DNA from: Tribonema minus | Lineage: Eukaryota > Sar > Xanthophyceae > Tribonematales > Tribonemataceae | Direction: 5' to 3' | Length of the DNA: 64,000 nt | Assembly (NCBI GenBank): GCA_017506865.1 | Contig: JAFCMP010000004.1 | Span: 186,001 to 250,000 of the forward strand | Shown here: positions 11,286 through 22,200 of the stretch, piece by piece | How positions within the stretch are numbered: position 1 is the stretch's first letter | Layout of the letters: the number at the start of each line of letters is the position of its first letter | Position numbers and translations under genes: made by a program | The notes under the pieces: model-generated | Told to the model about the DNA's origin: nothing | Databases searched by the model: none | What the model saw: the letters and a program-made list of their open reading frames with translations, nothing else

Positions 11286-13120
11286 CTAGACAGGGTGCAG
11301 TATCAGCTCAAATCCCAGATCCGATAGAGGCGGCGCGGAGTGGCGCTGTGAGATGAAAGTGAAACGACTGACAAAGATGCGTCCAACCAGAGTCACAACC
11401 TGATAGGGCGTCGAGCGAGGCAGGCACGCGGCAAACAGCCACTTAAGAGCACCCAGGCGTAGACGTAGCTCAGTCACTGCCGCTGCAAGATCGCGCCCCT
11501 TTTGCACCACTGCAGTGTCAAAGCGCGCAGCCACCGGCCTTCGGTCGTAGAGGGTAAACGTTGCGCTTCCGGGCAGCATCCACAGCAAAGATATGGGCGG
11601 GACAAGGAAGTCCTCGTTCGCCGCATCCAGGTACAGCTGGGGGTGTGCCGCAGCATACCAGCACATGATTCCCGCACCGGAGTCGCTCCTCAGCTCCTGC
11701 GCAAAGGAGGATGTTGGAATACATGGTATCCATCATGCACGGGTGATGGGCAACACCTGTGTCCTAAGCCCGCTGACGTGTGAGCAAGATGGATGAGGAA
11801 GCAGAAGCATGTGTTGCGCTTGCAATTGCAGTCTGCGTGAGACAAACATGGCAAGAGTCAGCTGCGCGCGTCCAACTTGCAGCCTATTGTACGACTTCAC
11901 GCAAGAATTGAGCATTGACATATACAGCATTGATATATATATACATGTCCTCACCTCAATGGATGATGTGACAATCGCAGCAAACGTGATGCTGAAGCGG
12001 GGATGCTTTGGCGATATGGATGTATCTGCTTTAACTGCTGCAGTTGCTGCTACTTGTCTGCTTCTTTCCGCATGCACCAACTACCTGAGAGGCACTTGCT
12101 CTGCGCTGTTATGACATCACAATGCAACACCTACGTTGTTGGAGTGACGGCAGCTGCAGCTCTGGAGCATTCAGGGGATAAAGGGGACTACTTGGTCGGC
12201 CGACAGTGCTTACACCTACCTGCTGCACTCCATTGCTTTTTTTCCAAGCACCAACAAAGTAGCCTTTTTAGTGCAGGAGGCACGAGAAACCTAAAGCTCA
12301 CTGCCCACCAAACAAGTAGTACCTGCACCTGGCCCTGCTGGTCGAGGACCACGAGATTCAGCAGTAGCTCCAATGCCCGCGCCAGATACTGCTCGGAGGT
12401 GCTGCAGTTTCTGATGAATTGTTCCAGAGCAGCGGGCTTCAGAAGCCCGTCCTCATTGAACCAGTCCAACACCATTGCAGCCGTTGCGCTGAGCAAGCAA
12501 AAAGAGAAGCAGGGCATACGAATGGGCGTGACCAGGGTGCAGGTGGTAGGTGGAGGGCATATTTTGACCTACATGAGAGCACTTGTATGGGTATAGTGAA
12601 TGAAGGAGCAGTGAGCCTGGCTGTAACAGCTGCAAGCTAGGTCACGCATGGTCTCATCAATGTTCCCTACGCTAAGAATATATTGCTGGACGAGACAGGT
12701 GTGCACTTTCAGCTAACAATTGAACCTGCAGACTACATTCCCTGATACAGTGCCTGCTTCCATTTTTGACTAGGTTCGCACCTGAAGTTTTGCCCCTATG
12801 CAGCGAAGTAGTTTGATGGCCACATCCTCGTCAATCAGCCGCTGGTTCGCCACATCAGCCATGTCGCTACACATATCGAGTGCAGATCGCTCGGATCGTA
12901 CGTCCGGTTGCTGTCTCGCGTAGGCAAGGAACATGTACATCGCGTCACCTATCGAGTCCGCCGCAAGAGGCTCAGAGTTTTCGTAACCGAGCACATCTCC
13001 AGCCACCGAATAGGCTGCTTCCTCAAAATTGAGTTCATAGCCTTCCATCCTCGCGCGTACTTCACTAGTATCGCGCTGTTTTGTCGCCAGGCCCGGGCAG
13101 CAACATTGCCACCACGGCAT
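11286..13120 (-). pseudogene. Unrecognised three-exon gene, copy A (frame-damaged)
   Basis: Minus-strand exons: 13120-12782 (ATG at 13120 or 13048; acidic helical segment containing MCSDMADVANQRLIDE), about 12490-12326 (contains FNEDGLLKPAAL and a Leu-rich helix) and 11696-11286 (contains MCWYAAAHPQLYLDAANED, ending FELILHPV then stop). Exon 3 is fully open and exon 1 is open. Exon 2 has one extra A near 12467 relative to copy B, which puts its acceptor out of frame with the rest of the exon. Either this copy is a pseudogene or another acceptor is used. I do not recognise the family. The N-terminus has a Cys-rich start (WWQCCCP). It may be functional only if splicing avoids the indel. Confidence 0.55.
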
Positions 13121-13249
13121 CCTGCGCACGAGGCGCGCCCCAGCCCAGCATGCACACTCTCTATTCATTCATCTATGAAAAATCTTGGGGAACTCTTTTA
13201 CCCTTGTAAGAATAAAAAACGAAAGTTGAAGTTAAGTTCTCCGATCTGA

Positions 13250-13496
13250 CCCTGCATATTTTTTAATGCAACATGGTGTGAGAGCTGAGCAGGTGACACA
13301 TATAAATGCATCATGGTCTGAGAATCATCATCACAGCAAACGGTGAGAGCAGAGCATCTGACACGCACAGAGACAACCCTAACCCCAGTTCCATAGTAAA
13401 GGCTGACACTAAACACATGATAGCGCTGTACTTATGGACTTGTATTCATAAAGGCCCAAGGGAGGCCGGGTTGCCTATGCAATCGAAAAGTTTGCG
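13250..13496. other. Spacer upstream of pseudogene A
   Basis: Contains the AAGTTGAAG motif near 13218-13232, just upstream of copy A, and a CTAACCCCAG telomere-like scrap near 13380. No gene is seen. Confidence 0.4.
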
Positions 13497-13916
13497 TCAA
13501 CGCAGCAGCCAGTCTGCACTGCGCCCTAGGAGCTTGGATACCGGCACTGCAACACAGCCCAGCATTCGCGCTCCGCGTGTGTACGCCATGATGCGCTCCG
13601 CCAATTCCCGCGCCAGCAACATGCTCAGCTCAATGAGGATCTGACGCTTAGCTAGCCCGGCCTTGCGCAACACATCTGCCTTCCCCCCCCCTGAGCACAG
13701 TGCTGAGTGCATTGCCAACTCCTTGACAAAAAGTCTTGTCTGCTTGCCCAGCCGTCCGTACGACTCCTGCACGAATGGCACAAAGGCCCAAGATGACGTC
13801 AGGGTGCCGGTGTGGTGCTTGACCTTCGCGTCCTCCCCCACCGCAGCAGCATAGCCGTCCGTGTTCGAGGCATTCGTTTTGCCTGTCAGGTACGAGCTCG
13901 CCGTGAGTGCGCGCAA
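13497..13916 (-). mobile_element. Retroelement C-terminal fragment (degenerate)
   Basis: An open frame of about 139 codons on the minus strand contains SWAFVPFVQESYGRLGK, then a helical stretch with LVKELAMHSA-like and LLARELAERIMAY segments and a stop. This PFV.ESYGRLG pattern resembles the terminal region of algal retrotransposon ORFs that follow the reverse transcriptase domain. The RT catalytic motif (YADD-like) is absent, so it is a truncated remnant. It directly abuts, in another frame, the first-exon copy C of the duplicated gene. Confidence 0.4.
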
Positions 13917-13969
13917 AGTCCAGTTCGTTCTCCTTTGTGCCAGGCCCTAAGCTAGTTCCCGCCCCCGAA

Positions 13970-14067
13970 GCGCCTTCCATCATCGCACGCATTTCACTTG
14001 TATCGCGCTGAATGGCCGCCAGGCACGGGCAGCAACATTGCAACCACTGGCACGGCATGCTGCGCAT
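13970..14067 (-). pseudogene. Third copy (C) of the first exon of the duplicated gene
   Basis: The start of the duplicated gene recurs here: a methionine run is followed by WLQCCCPCLAAIQRDTSE and MRAMMEG, matching WWQCCCPGLATKQRDTSE (copy A) and the equivalent of copy B. Similarity stops about 33 codons in. Downstream the frame becomes unrelated and runs into the retroelement fragment. No exon 2 or 3 is present, so this is a broken partial copy. Confidence 0.6.
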
Positions 14068-14439
14068 GCGCCTAGCAGCAGCAGCAGCAGGAATAAATCT
14101 TGGGGATCACTTCTTATTATCCCCCAGGTGGGAGAGTAAATGACTTTATTTTTTTTTCTTTCGAAGTTCATGCAACTGCGGATGGACTATCAACCTTAAT
14201 GGAGTACCAATCCAACTCTAGTCCGTAGTGAAGACTAACACTGAACACTGACCGCGCGGAGCCCCCGTCGAAGTCGTGATGCAGCTGCCGCGCAGGGCCG
14301 GCCTGCGGGCGCAATGGTGATGTGCCTTCAAGTTGCAGCCGCGGCGTCCCGGATCAATGGCTCAAAAAATATGCGGTCAAAGCGTACATCAGCGAGCGCC
14401 CCCATACACACTGTCAGATGGTTGATTCCATCTGAGGAT

Positions 14440-14760
14440 CTGGAGTGTGTCATGACATGCAGGGCCCCGCATAGATATATGTCGCTTGGGTCGTTCTGTC
14501 ACCATAGACATGGCAGAGGTGACAAACAATGAGAGGGACATGGGGGGGGGCACATGGAGGAGGACGTAGGGGAGGATCCCGAAATGCCATTTGGCGGCGG
14601 CGGCGTTTGAGTGGTTGTCGTTGAGACACTTTCAGAAGTCACACGACATGCAGATTCCGCACAGCAGCATCAAGTTCGACCATCATCTGGGCTTTTTCGC
14701 GCCCTGAGCGAGAATTAACAAAAAGTACATGAAGTCCTTGCGTCAGCTCAACTTTTGACT
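14440..14760 (+). mobile_element. 5'-truncated retroelement 3' end, copy R2
   Basis: The plus strand carries the same acidic C-terminus ([14 protein letters not shown], Gly run, stop at about 14609) and the same tail as copy R1 at 6750-7146 in opposite orientation. It ends near a GCGCCCTGAGCGAGAATTAA motif also present in R1. Two independent copies with a shared 3' end but different lengths upstream suggest 5' truncation. Confidence 0.5.
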
Positions 14761-15244
14761 GGCATAGCTGGCAGGTTGCGTGAGCAACACAGAAGAGGAG
14801 CGCAACAGCCAACTCTTGCAACCCACAGGGCGGTTTTGCTACAGACGCACATGTGCAGTGAACGATGCTGTCAATTATCGACCAAGATCGACTAAGATAC
14901 ACTGGAGGACCAGCATACTTTGCCATGGCAATCAGAACCCTGACCGCTTAATGTATTTTTTTGCGCAGAGTCATTACCCATAACATGAGGACTGTGCGAA
15001 CAGATTTTGCCAACAACAACGCAAGCACAAGGTGGTCTCTAGCTTGGTTCATGTTGTGCTCTATCTTCAGTTACTCCTCCTGCTCTGATGACATCGCCAC
15101 GGCATGCTTGAAGTTGACTTGCACACCACGCACTTTTGCAGCACTTGTCCAAATATTGGAGTCGAAATCGCTCAATTACAAGCATGCATCTCACATGCTT
15201 CTATTAGGCGTACCTACTTTTTGTTTGAAATTCTCGTTTAGGTC

Positions 15245-15370
15245 ACAAACGCCCAGTGATGGTGGATGTCCAGCTGGCTGCCAGAACCTACATGTATCTT
15301 GTGTAACCTTGAGAATGTCTCGATGCACACACTGCAAAGACTGCAATACCAACCTACCCCCTCCAGGGAG
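15245..15370 (+). repeat. Dispersed tail repeat, copy within duplicated unit B
   Basis: Paralogue of 10930-11060, part of the duplication. It is closer to the inferred family sequence than copy A (GATGGTGGATGTCCAGCTGG and CCAGAACCTACATGTATCTT are intact). Confidence 0.55.
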
Positions 15371-15585
15371 TTGTGAGTTTTAAAACTGCATGCTGCTCAT
15401 CCGTTGTCAGCACAAATCAACAAAAAAAGCATGACAGAGCCGTCTTGTTTTGGGAGACAGATGTGATGAGGAAGACCAAAGTGCAGGCTGAGGCAGCTGA
15501 CATGGCGAATTCCAAGCTCTCGGCAGTTTCTCAGCGGTGCATGAGTGCGTGATATATTTACATGCGCGGTAACCACTACGAATAC

Positions 15586-17613
15586 CTAGACAGGGTGCAG
15601 TATCAGCTCAAATCCCAGATCCGATAGAGGCGGCGCGGAGTGGCGCTTTGAGATGAAAGTGAAATGACTGACAAAGATGCGTCCAACCAGAGTCACATCC
15701 TGATAGGGCGTCGATCGAGGCAGGCATGCGGCAAACAGCCACAGTGACTTCAGAGCGCCCAGGCGCAGACGTAGCTCAGTCACTACCGTTGCAAGATTGT
15801 GCCCCTTTTGCACCACTGCAGTGTCAAAGCGTGCAGCCACCGGCCTTCGGTCGTAGAGGGTAAACGTCCCCCTTCCGGACAGCATCCACAGCAAAGCCAT
15901 GGGCGGTACAAGGAAGTACTTGTCTTCGTTCGCCGCATCCAGGTACAGCTGGGGGTGTGCCGCAGCGTACCAGCACATGATTCCCGCACCGGAGTCGCTC
16001 CTCAGCTCCTGCACAAAGGAGGATTTCAATTCAATCATATGGTCTCCATCATGCATGGGCAACAATTGTGTCCTAAGCCTGCTGACGTGTGAGCAAGATG
16101 GATGAGGAAGCAGAAGCATGTGTTGCGCTTGCAGTAACAGTCTGCGTGAGATGACCATGGCAAGAGTCAGCTGAGCGCGTCCAACTTGCAGCCTATTGTA
16201 CGACTTCACGCAAGAATTGAGCATTGCCAACTACATGTCATCGCCTCAATGGATGATGTGACAATCGCAGCAAAGTGATGCTGAAGCGGGGATGCTTTGG
16301 CGATATAGATGTATCTGCTGTCACTGCTGCAGTTGCTGCTACTTGTCTGCTTCTTTCCGCATGCACCAACTGCCTGAGAGGCACTTGCTCTGCGCTGTAC
16401 ACTCATGTGACATCAACACCCACATTTGTGTAGGAGCGATGGCAGCTGCAGCTCTGGCGCATTCAAGGGGACTACTTGGGCGGCCGACGGTGATTACACC
16501 TGCTGCAGCCAATTGCTTTTATTTCTTGCACTGATTTATTTCCTCATCTTTTATATCATCAGGTAACCTCTATGATGCAGACAAGAGGCACGGGACACCT
16601 TAAGCTCATTGCACACCAAACAAACACCTTAAGGGGGGGCAGCTGACAAGGACTTCGAGGGTGGGGAGATGCCTTTTGGCAATGTCATTTAGCAGTGATC
16701 GGCAATGCCCAATGAGAAACTTTCAAGGTGTTCGCAAAGACACATGGAAGTTTTGGTCGCAAGCCGGACATCCACAATCTGGGCTTTTTTTTGTGCGCTA
16801 AGCTAAAATCAATAAAATAGTACCTGCACTTGGCCCTGCTGGTCGAGGACCACGAGATTCAGCAGTAGCTCCAATGCCCCGATCCACATACTGCTCTGAG
16901 GTGCTGCAGTCTCTGATGAATTGTGCCAGAGCAGCGGGCTTCAGAAGCCCGTCCTCATTGAACCAGTCCACACCATTAAAGCCCTGGTGCTGAGCAAGCA
17001 AAAAGACAAGCGGAATGGGTGCGATGAAGAGGCAGGTGGTAGGTGGAGGGCATATTTTGACCTACATGAGAGCACTTGTATGGGTATAGTGAATGAAGGA
17101 GCAGTGAGCCTGGCTGTAACAGCTGCAAGCTAGGTCACGCATGGTCTCATCAATGTTCCCTACGCTAAGAATATATTGCTGGACGAGACAGGTGTGCACT
17201 TTCAGCTAACAATTGAACCTGCAGACTACATTCCCTGATACAGTGCCTGCTTCCATTTTTGACTAGGTTTGCACCTGAAGTTTTGCCCCTATGCAGCGAA
17301 GAAGTTTGATGGCCACACCCTCGTCGATAAGCCGCTGGTTCGCCACATCAGCCATGTCGCTACACATATCGAGTGCAGATCGGTCCTCCTCCTCGGGTTC
17401 GCCGTCCAGTTGCTGTCTCACGTAGTCAAGGAACATGTAGTAGGCCTCGAGAGGCGTGGAGTATGCGCAGCCAAGCACATCTTGAGCCACCAAGTAGGCT
17501 GCTTCCTCAAAATCCAGTTAATAGCCTTCCATCATCGCGCGTATTTCACTACTATCGCGCTGTATTGCCGCCAGGTCCGGGCAGCAACATTGCCACCAGG
17601 GCATCCTGCGCAT
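15586..17613 (-). pseudogene. Unrecognised three-exon gene, copy B (nonsense and frameshift)
   Basis: Same structure as copy A: exon 1 17613-17276, exon 2 about 16990-16822, exon 3 16008-15586. Exon 1 has an in-frame TAA at 17518-17520, where copy A has a Glu codon. Exon 2 carries a one-base insertion near 16880 (CCCCGATCCAC against CCCGCGCCAG) that shifts the frame after SEQY. Exon 3 remains open (MCWYAAAHPQLYLDAANED, with two extra codons). Two independent lesions make this copy a pseudogene. At the start of exon 2 it keeps the frame that copy A has lost, so each copy is intact where the other is broken. Confidence 0.7.
16670..16800 (-). repeat. Dispersed tail repeat, inserted in copy B only
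   Basis: Reverse-orientation family member (GGCATCTCC, CATTGCCGATCAC, AACACCTTGAAAG blocks read on the minus strand). It lies in the segment that distinguishes copy B from copy A, just before exon 2, so it inserted after, or was lost since, the duplication. Confidence 0.55.
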
Positions 17614-17919
17614 GCGGCGCCCAGCCCAGCATGCACTCTCTAATTAATTTGGGGAACTTTTTTTACCCAAGAATAAAGAAGGAAAGTTGAAGTTTTAACA
17701 GTTGTTTCCAAGATCTAAGACTAACCCTAGTCCATAGTAGGTGCTAACCCTAACGCTAGTTTCATATGTAGTAAAGACTGACACTGAACACACGATAGCG
17801 CTGAACCTGGGGTCAGTGTTGGGCTCTCAAGCTTTTCCCCATGTTAACCCTTACCCTCCCCTACTCCTTACACTCTCAGGCACGATCAAGTTTGTACTCT
17901 CAAAGCAGGTGTGTATTAG

Positions 17920-18108
17920 AGCCTGGTAGCTGTGGAGAGGCGTGCTGCAGCTAAACGCACTGGCGGAAGCAACAACTACGACTTTTACTACGCGGAACAT
18001 TGGGAACTCTACTGCACAAGGGTAAACATCACATACCGTGGTGTATGTCTGGTGTCACACGCCAACAGTACATCAGCAGCAGCTCAAGAGGATGAGCCAG
18101 CAGATTAG
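17920..18108 (+). other. Possible exon remnant with Tyr/Asn-rich motif
   Basis: Sixty-two codons open between two stops, with the striking stretch SNNYDFYYAEHWELYC followed by an N-glycosylation-like NIT and a short acidic end. A splice-donor-like AGGGTAAAC follows the Cys codon at 18017-18025. Composition is unlike the random frames around it. No start, no family recognised. Confidence 0.25.
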
Positions 18109-18309
18109 GCCATGTGCATGTGTATACACAAAGCCCGTATCACTGCAACGTGATCGCCAACAGACCTCGAGCCGATCGTGTGGTTCTTGCATCAAATTGT
18201 TGCTGCCAGTGACATACTTCAAGGACATGTATTGTACGCTGGGTGAGGTGATTTTGCTATGTGCAGGAAAAACGATGTGTAGTTCACGTTGATAAAACTG
18301 CAAAGTCCA

Positions 18310-18415
18310 GAATGTTGCAACCAGAATCTACACATATCTCTGGAACACCTTGAAAGTATCACAACGCGCATTGCCGATCACTTCTAGACGACATCGCCAT
18401 GTGGCATCTCCCCCC
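18310..18415 (+). repeat. Dispersed tail repeat, copy
   Basis: Blocks GCAACCAGAATCTACACAT, AACACCTTGAAAGTATC, CAACGCGCATTGCCGATCAC and GTGGCATCTCCCC match the other family members in order. Confidence 0.6.
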
Positions 18416-19225
18416 CCAAAGTACCGCTGCATACCTTGTGTAATCGTCAAGCACGTATACACGTCAAGCTTCTTCCAGAAGTTTGCATCTATCCCATTCA
18501 GATTGCAGCCCGTAATGCCGGCGATGGCTCTGCAGGTACGCTAACCCCTTGCGTCATCAAGCGGTGCGCCAGGGGTCAGCGTCTTGAAAATTAATTAAAA
18601 AATCGTAGACCTCTAGGTTACAGGGGATGGTTCGCCGCAAGTGCCTTCTACCAATAACCGTGGTCGCCGCTGCTGCAGCAATTGGCCACGAGTCAAACAG
18701 TACCACCATATCCACATTAGTCATAAAGACTTCTGTGTGCAAGCTTTTAGCGTTTGAGGCATGGGTGGTTCAGTATTGGAAAGGTCATCAATAATGGTCA
18801 ATATAAAGGTCAGCCTTCTTGAGCCGGGCAGCTACATTCACCTTTCGTTTTCAAACAGCACCTTTATTTGAAAATTAAAAACTACTGCATTGAAGCGCTT
18901 TATTGAAGCGCTCCGAAGCATTCCGGAACAGACATTAATAATTGTAACCAACGAATGCAAGGATTCCCTGGGACATAGAATTAATGTGCATGGCACACAC
19001 CTGCTTCTTCAAGTTCAAGGATCTAAGCAGCTCTGCACACCCACTTCAACTCAAGTCTGCGCAAAGCCACAAGCAATGCCAATGCCGATAAAGCTCTATG
19101 ACTGAACAGTGGCACAATGACCAGAATCTGGATGCACGCAACTTTGAGGCATAATTACGCATCAATACATGTACACGGCAGATACGTAAAAGCGTTGGAC
19201 CTGACCGAGGCGCAGCCGTGAACTC

Positions 19226-22200
19226 TCATTTTGCCTCAGCAGCTTCGACTTCCGCCAGCATTGCAGCAGCAGCATGCGACGCAAAGGCCGCTGCGGCCTC
19301 GCCAAACTGCGGCACGCGCCCCGCAAGAACAGCGCCGGAGTTCCTACAGCCGCCCAGCACCGCTCCCAAAAGCGCTCCCGCTTCGCCAGAGCACCCGTGC
19401 CGCTTGAGCGCTCGTACTGCAACAGACAGTACCGCAGCATCTGCGTCAGGCCACTTCCGGCATACGTGCGCAAGCAGCGGCGGCACGAGCGCTCTGCGCT
19501 GGAAGTGCGCAGCCGAAGCGCCGCTGCTGCCGCTCGCTACGGCAGCTGCCGTGACGACGTGCGACAGCGCAGCGCCGCCGCTGCACCAAGCAGCAGCAGC
19601 GGCGCACGCGACTGCCGCTGCCGCCGCGCCATCGCAGTGCGGTCCAGTGAACTGTTCCAAGCAAAGCAGGAGCCAACGCTGCTGCGCAGCGACAGGGACT
19701 GCGCGCAGCGCACGCGTCAGCGCTCGACTTGTGGCTGCCGAATGTGCGCTATTACTGCTGCTGAGCCACTGCACCGCGGCATCGAGCGGCGAAGGCTGCG
19801 ACCACGGCCATACACCGTGAACAGCAAGCGCAAATACCAGCTCCGCACCCAGACGAGCATCACATTGCAGCACGCGACGCACCGCGCCATTTCGCGCATC
19901 GTCGCTGACGTGCCTCAGGCACTGCGTCAATGCCTCCCAGGCAGCGGGCACCGCAACGACCGCAGCGGCAGCAGCGGCGGCGCCGGCGCCAGCGCGCTCG
20001 CCCGACAGCGCAGCCACGACTTTGTCACACACAAACGCCTGCACGCTCTGCAGCGCAGCGCCGCCAACCTGCAGCGCAGTTGCTACGGACGTCAAGAACG
20101 GCGCGCGCAGCGCATCGTCGGAGCACTGTTGCCACACCGTCTCCGCGACCTCCGCCGCCTGCCCAGAGGCCGCAAGCGCTGGGGCCACACGGTGGAAGCT
20201 CGACACCAGCAACATGCGCGCCGCGTCGGACAGCTGGCTGAGACCGCCACGCTGCAGCAGCACGCCCGCCAGCCACCCCGAGTACGCCCCCGCGCCGCTG
20301 CTGCTGCCGCCGCTGCTGCTGCCGCCGCGCTCGCGCTCTGCGGCGCTGAGAGCGAATTCGACCGCCGCCGCGCGCACGTCCGCGCCGCCGCTGCCGCCCT
20401 TTGCGGTGCTGCGGAAGAGCGTCGACAGCAGCAGCGCCATCTGAGCGTCCGACACGCGCAGCCGCGCCGCCGCGAGCGCCCGCAGCGCGCCCTGCGCATG
20501 CGCCGCCGGCGCCGCCAGCGGCTCCGTGCCGCCGCTCCCTTCGCCGCCGCTGCCGCTGCCGCTGCCGCTGCCGCTGCCGCTGCCGCTGCCGGCGACATCC
20601 AGGAGGCCCGACAGCAGCGCGTGCGCGAGGGTGCCTGCGGCGGGCAGCCGGAGCGCTGACGCACTGAGCTCGCCCCCTGCCGCGCTGCCGCCGCTGCTGC
20701 TGCCGGCCGCGCCCCACAGGCCTCGCGCCACGCCGGCCTCGTGGTCGCGGCGCACAGCAGCGAGGCAGCCGAGAGAGCGCTGCGCGGCATGCCTGAGCCG
20801 TGCTGCCTGCGCGCTGCTGCTGAGCGCTGCAAGGTCAGCGACGGCGTGCTGCACCATGGGGCGCGTGATGGCGCTCGGAACGCTGACTGTGCGCGCCGCG
20901 AAGGGGGCTACTGCGGTCAGGGGGCAGCCGCAGAGCACTGCCAGTGCGAGGATCGCTGCCGAGTGTTGAGAGGGGGAGGGCGGGGGGCTCTGGTCTGCAC
21001 GGGGGGTGGCCATCTGGCGCAGCCTGCGTGAACACGGGCAAATGTCGAAATCGTGGCAGCGCGATTAAAGATGGATGCTGCATCGCTGATGACAACGTCC
21101 TTCAATGCAAGTTCGAAGTGTTCTCCACAAGTAGTCAGTTGCACTCTTGTGCATGAGAAGTTTTGGTGAGGTGCACAAGAGCACGCGTTTAGGTTAGGGT
21201 CACCGCCAGTGCGAGGATCGCTGCCGACTGCTGGGAAGGGGAGGGGGGGGGGCTTTGGTCTGCGCGGGGGGTGGCCATCTGGCGCAGCCTGCGTGACTGT
21301 GAGGACATTTCGAAAGCATGGCAGCGGAGTTGAAGAAGGCTGCTGCCTTGTTGATGACAATGTCGTTCAATGTGCTTCTGAGATGGTTCTCCATATGTAT
21401 TCGCTTCAAGTTTGTTGAAGAGAAGTTTTGATGAGGTGCTGAGCATGTAGCAAGCCGGGTTTTCCATGCTGCGGGAATTCCTCGTACTTCAGAAAAACAC
21501 AATTCGATGTTCATTGTGGTACCACAGTTCACTCACAAACACAGGCGTTTCATACAGCAGCCTGCAGTATTACATTTTTTGATAAACATGACGCTCTGTC
21601 TTCTATGCCAAAACTGTTTCGGTATTTCACTGCTGCTGATTATTAAAGCCTGCTGCTGCTGCCACTTACTTATGCATCTGTATCTGGTGCAGGCATCAAC
21701 AGCATTGCTCAACCAAATTCTGCGCGCCTGTTGGCCCAACTTGTGTAACGGTCTTCAGGCTGTGCCACCACGGAGTTGCAGACAGCCACGACGACATTGC
21801 AGACAGCCTCATTGTAGCATTTTCAAGTTTTCGCAAGACACACGTAGATTCTGGTGGCAAGCTGGACGTCCACCATCCAAGAGTTATCACGCCCTAATCA
21901 ACAAAGATCACAACATGCTGGGGTATGTAAGGTGATGCAGGCGTAGCGTACCTACCCTGCACACTTGCCTGGCAAACAGCTGCTCGCCCAGGCCCGCTTG
22001 CAGCGCTACCTGGCCTTCAGCAACAAGCACAAGACCCACTAGCCCGATGGGAGCATCATCTGCTGCTTCGCCTGCATCCATTGCCTGCATGAAGCAGCGG
22101 CAGCGCAAGCGAGGGAGTTGGCCAGCGGAACAGCACAGTGATTGAAAGCGGCATATGGCGATAACCATACCCGAATCTTGTGATGTATAGGGACAGCGGT

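Larger units (their letters stand above)
10675..13250 (-). repeat. Duplicated unit, copy A
   Basis: Aligns with 14926-17700 over almost its whole length in the same orientation, offset by about 4.3-4.5 kb. It contains the three-exon pseudogene A plus downstream flank with the dispersed tail repeat. Exons and most introns are about 90 percent identical by eye, but 12541-12781 is almost identical to 17035-17275. Copy B carries an extra ~190 bp near 16600-16800. Confidence 0.9.
14926..17700 (-). repeat. Duplicated unit, copy B
   Basis: Tandem, direct-orientation copy of 10675-13250. It differs by scattered substitutions and small indels, a CATTACCCATAACATGAG insertion near 14972 and a ~190 bp segment around 16600-16800 that includes a reversed copy of the dispersed tail repeat. 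Confidence 0.9.
17701..19225. other. Stretch without a supported complete gene
   Basis: Contains CCTAA-rich telomere-like scraps (17715-17760), a possible exon remnant (17920-18108), a dispersed tail repeat (18310-18415) and otherwise AT-richer sequence. It separates pseudogene B from the 3' end of the focadhesin gene. I see no TGTAA signal on the minus strand just downstream of 19226. Confidence 0.5.

Noticed and set aside
19274-20659. 461-codon plus-strand frame over the last focadhesin exon
   Set aside because: Arg/Ala-rich antisense translation of a GC-rich exon; the minus frame joins in phase to upstream exons.
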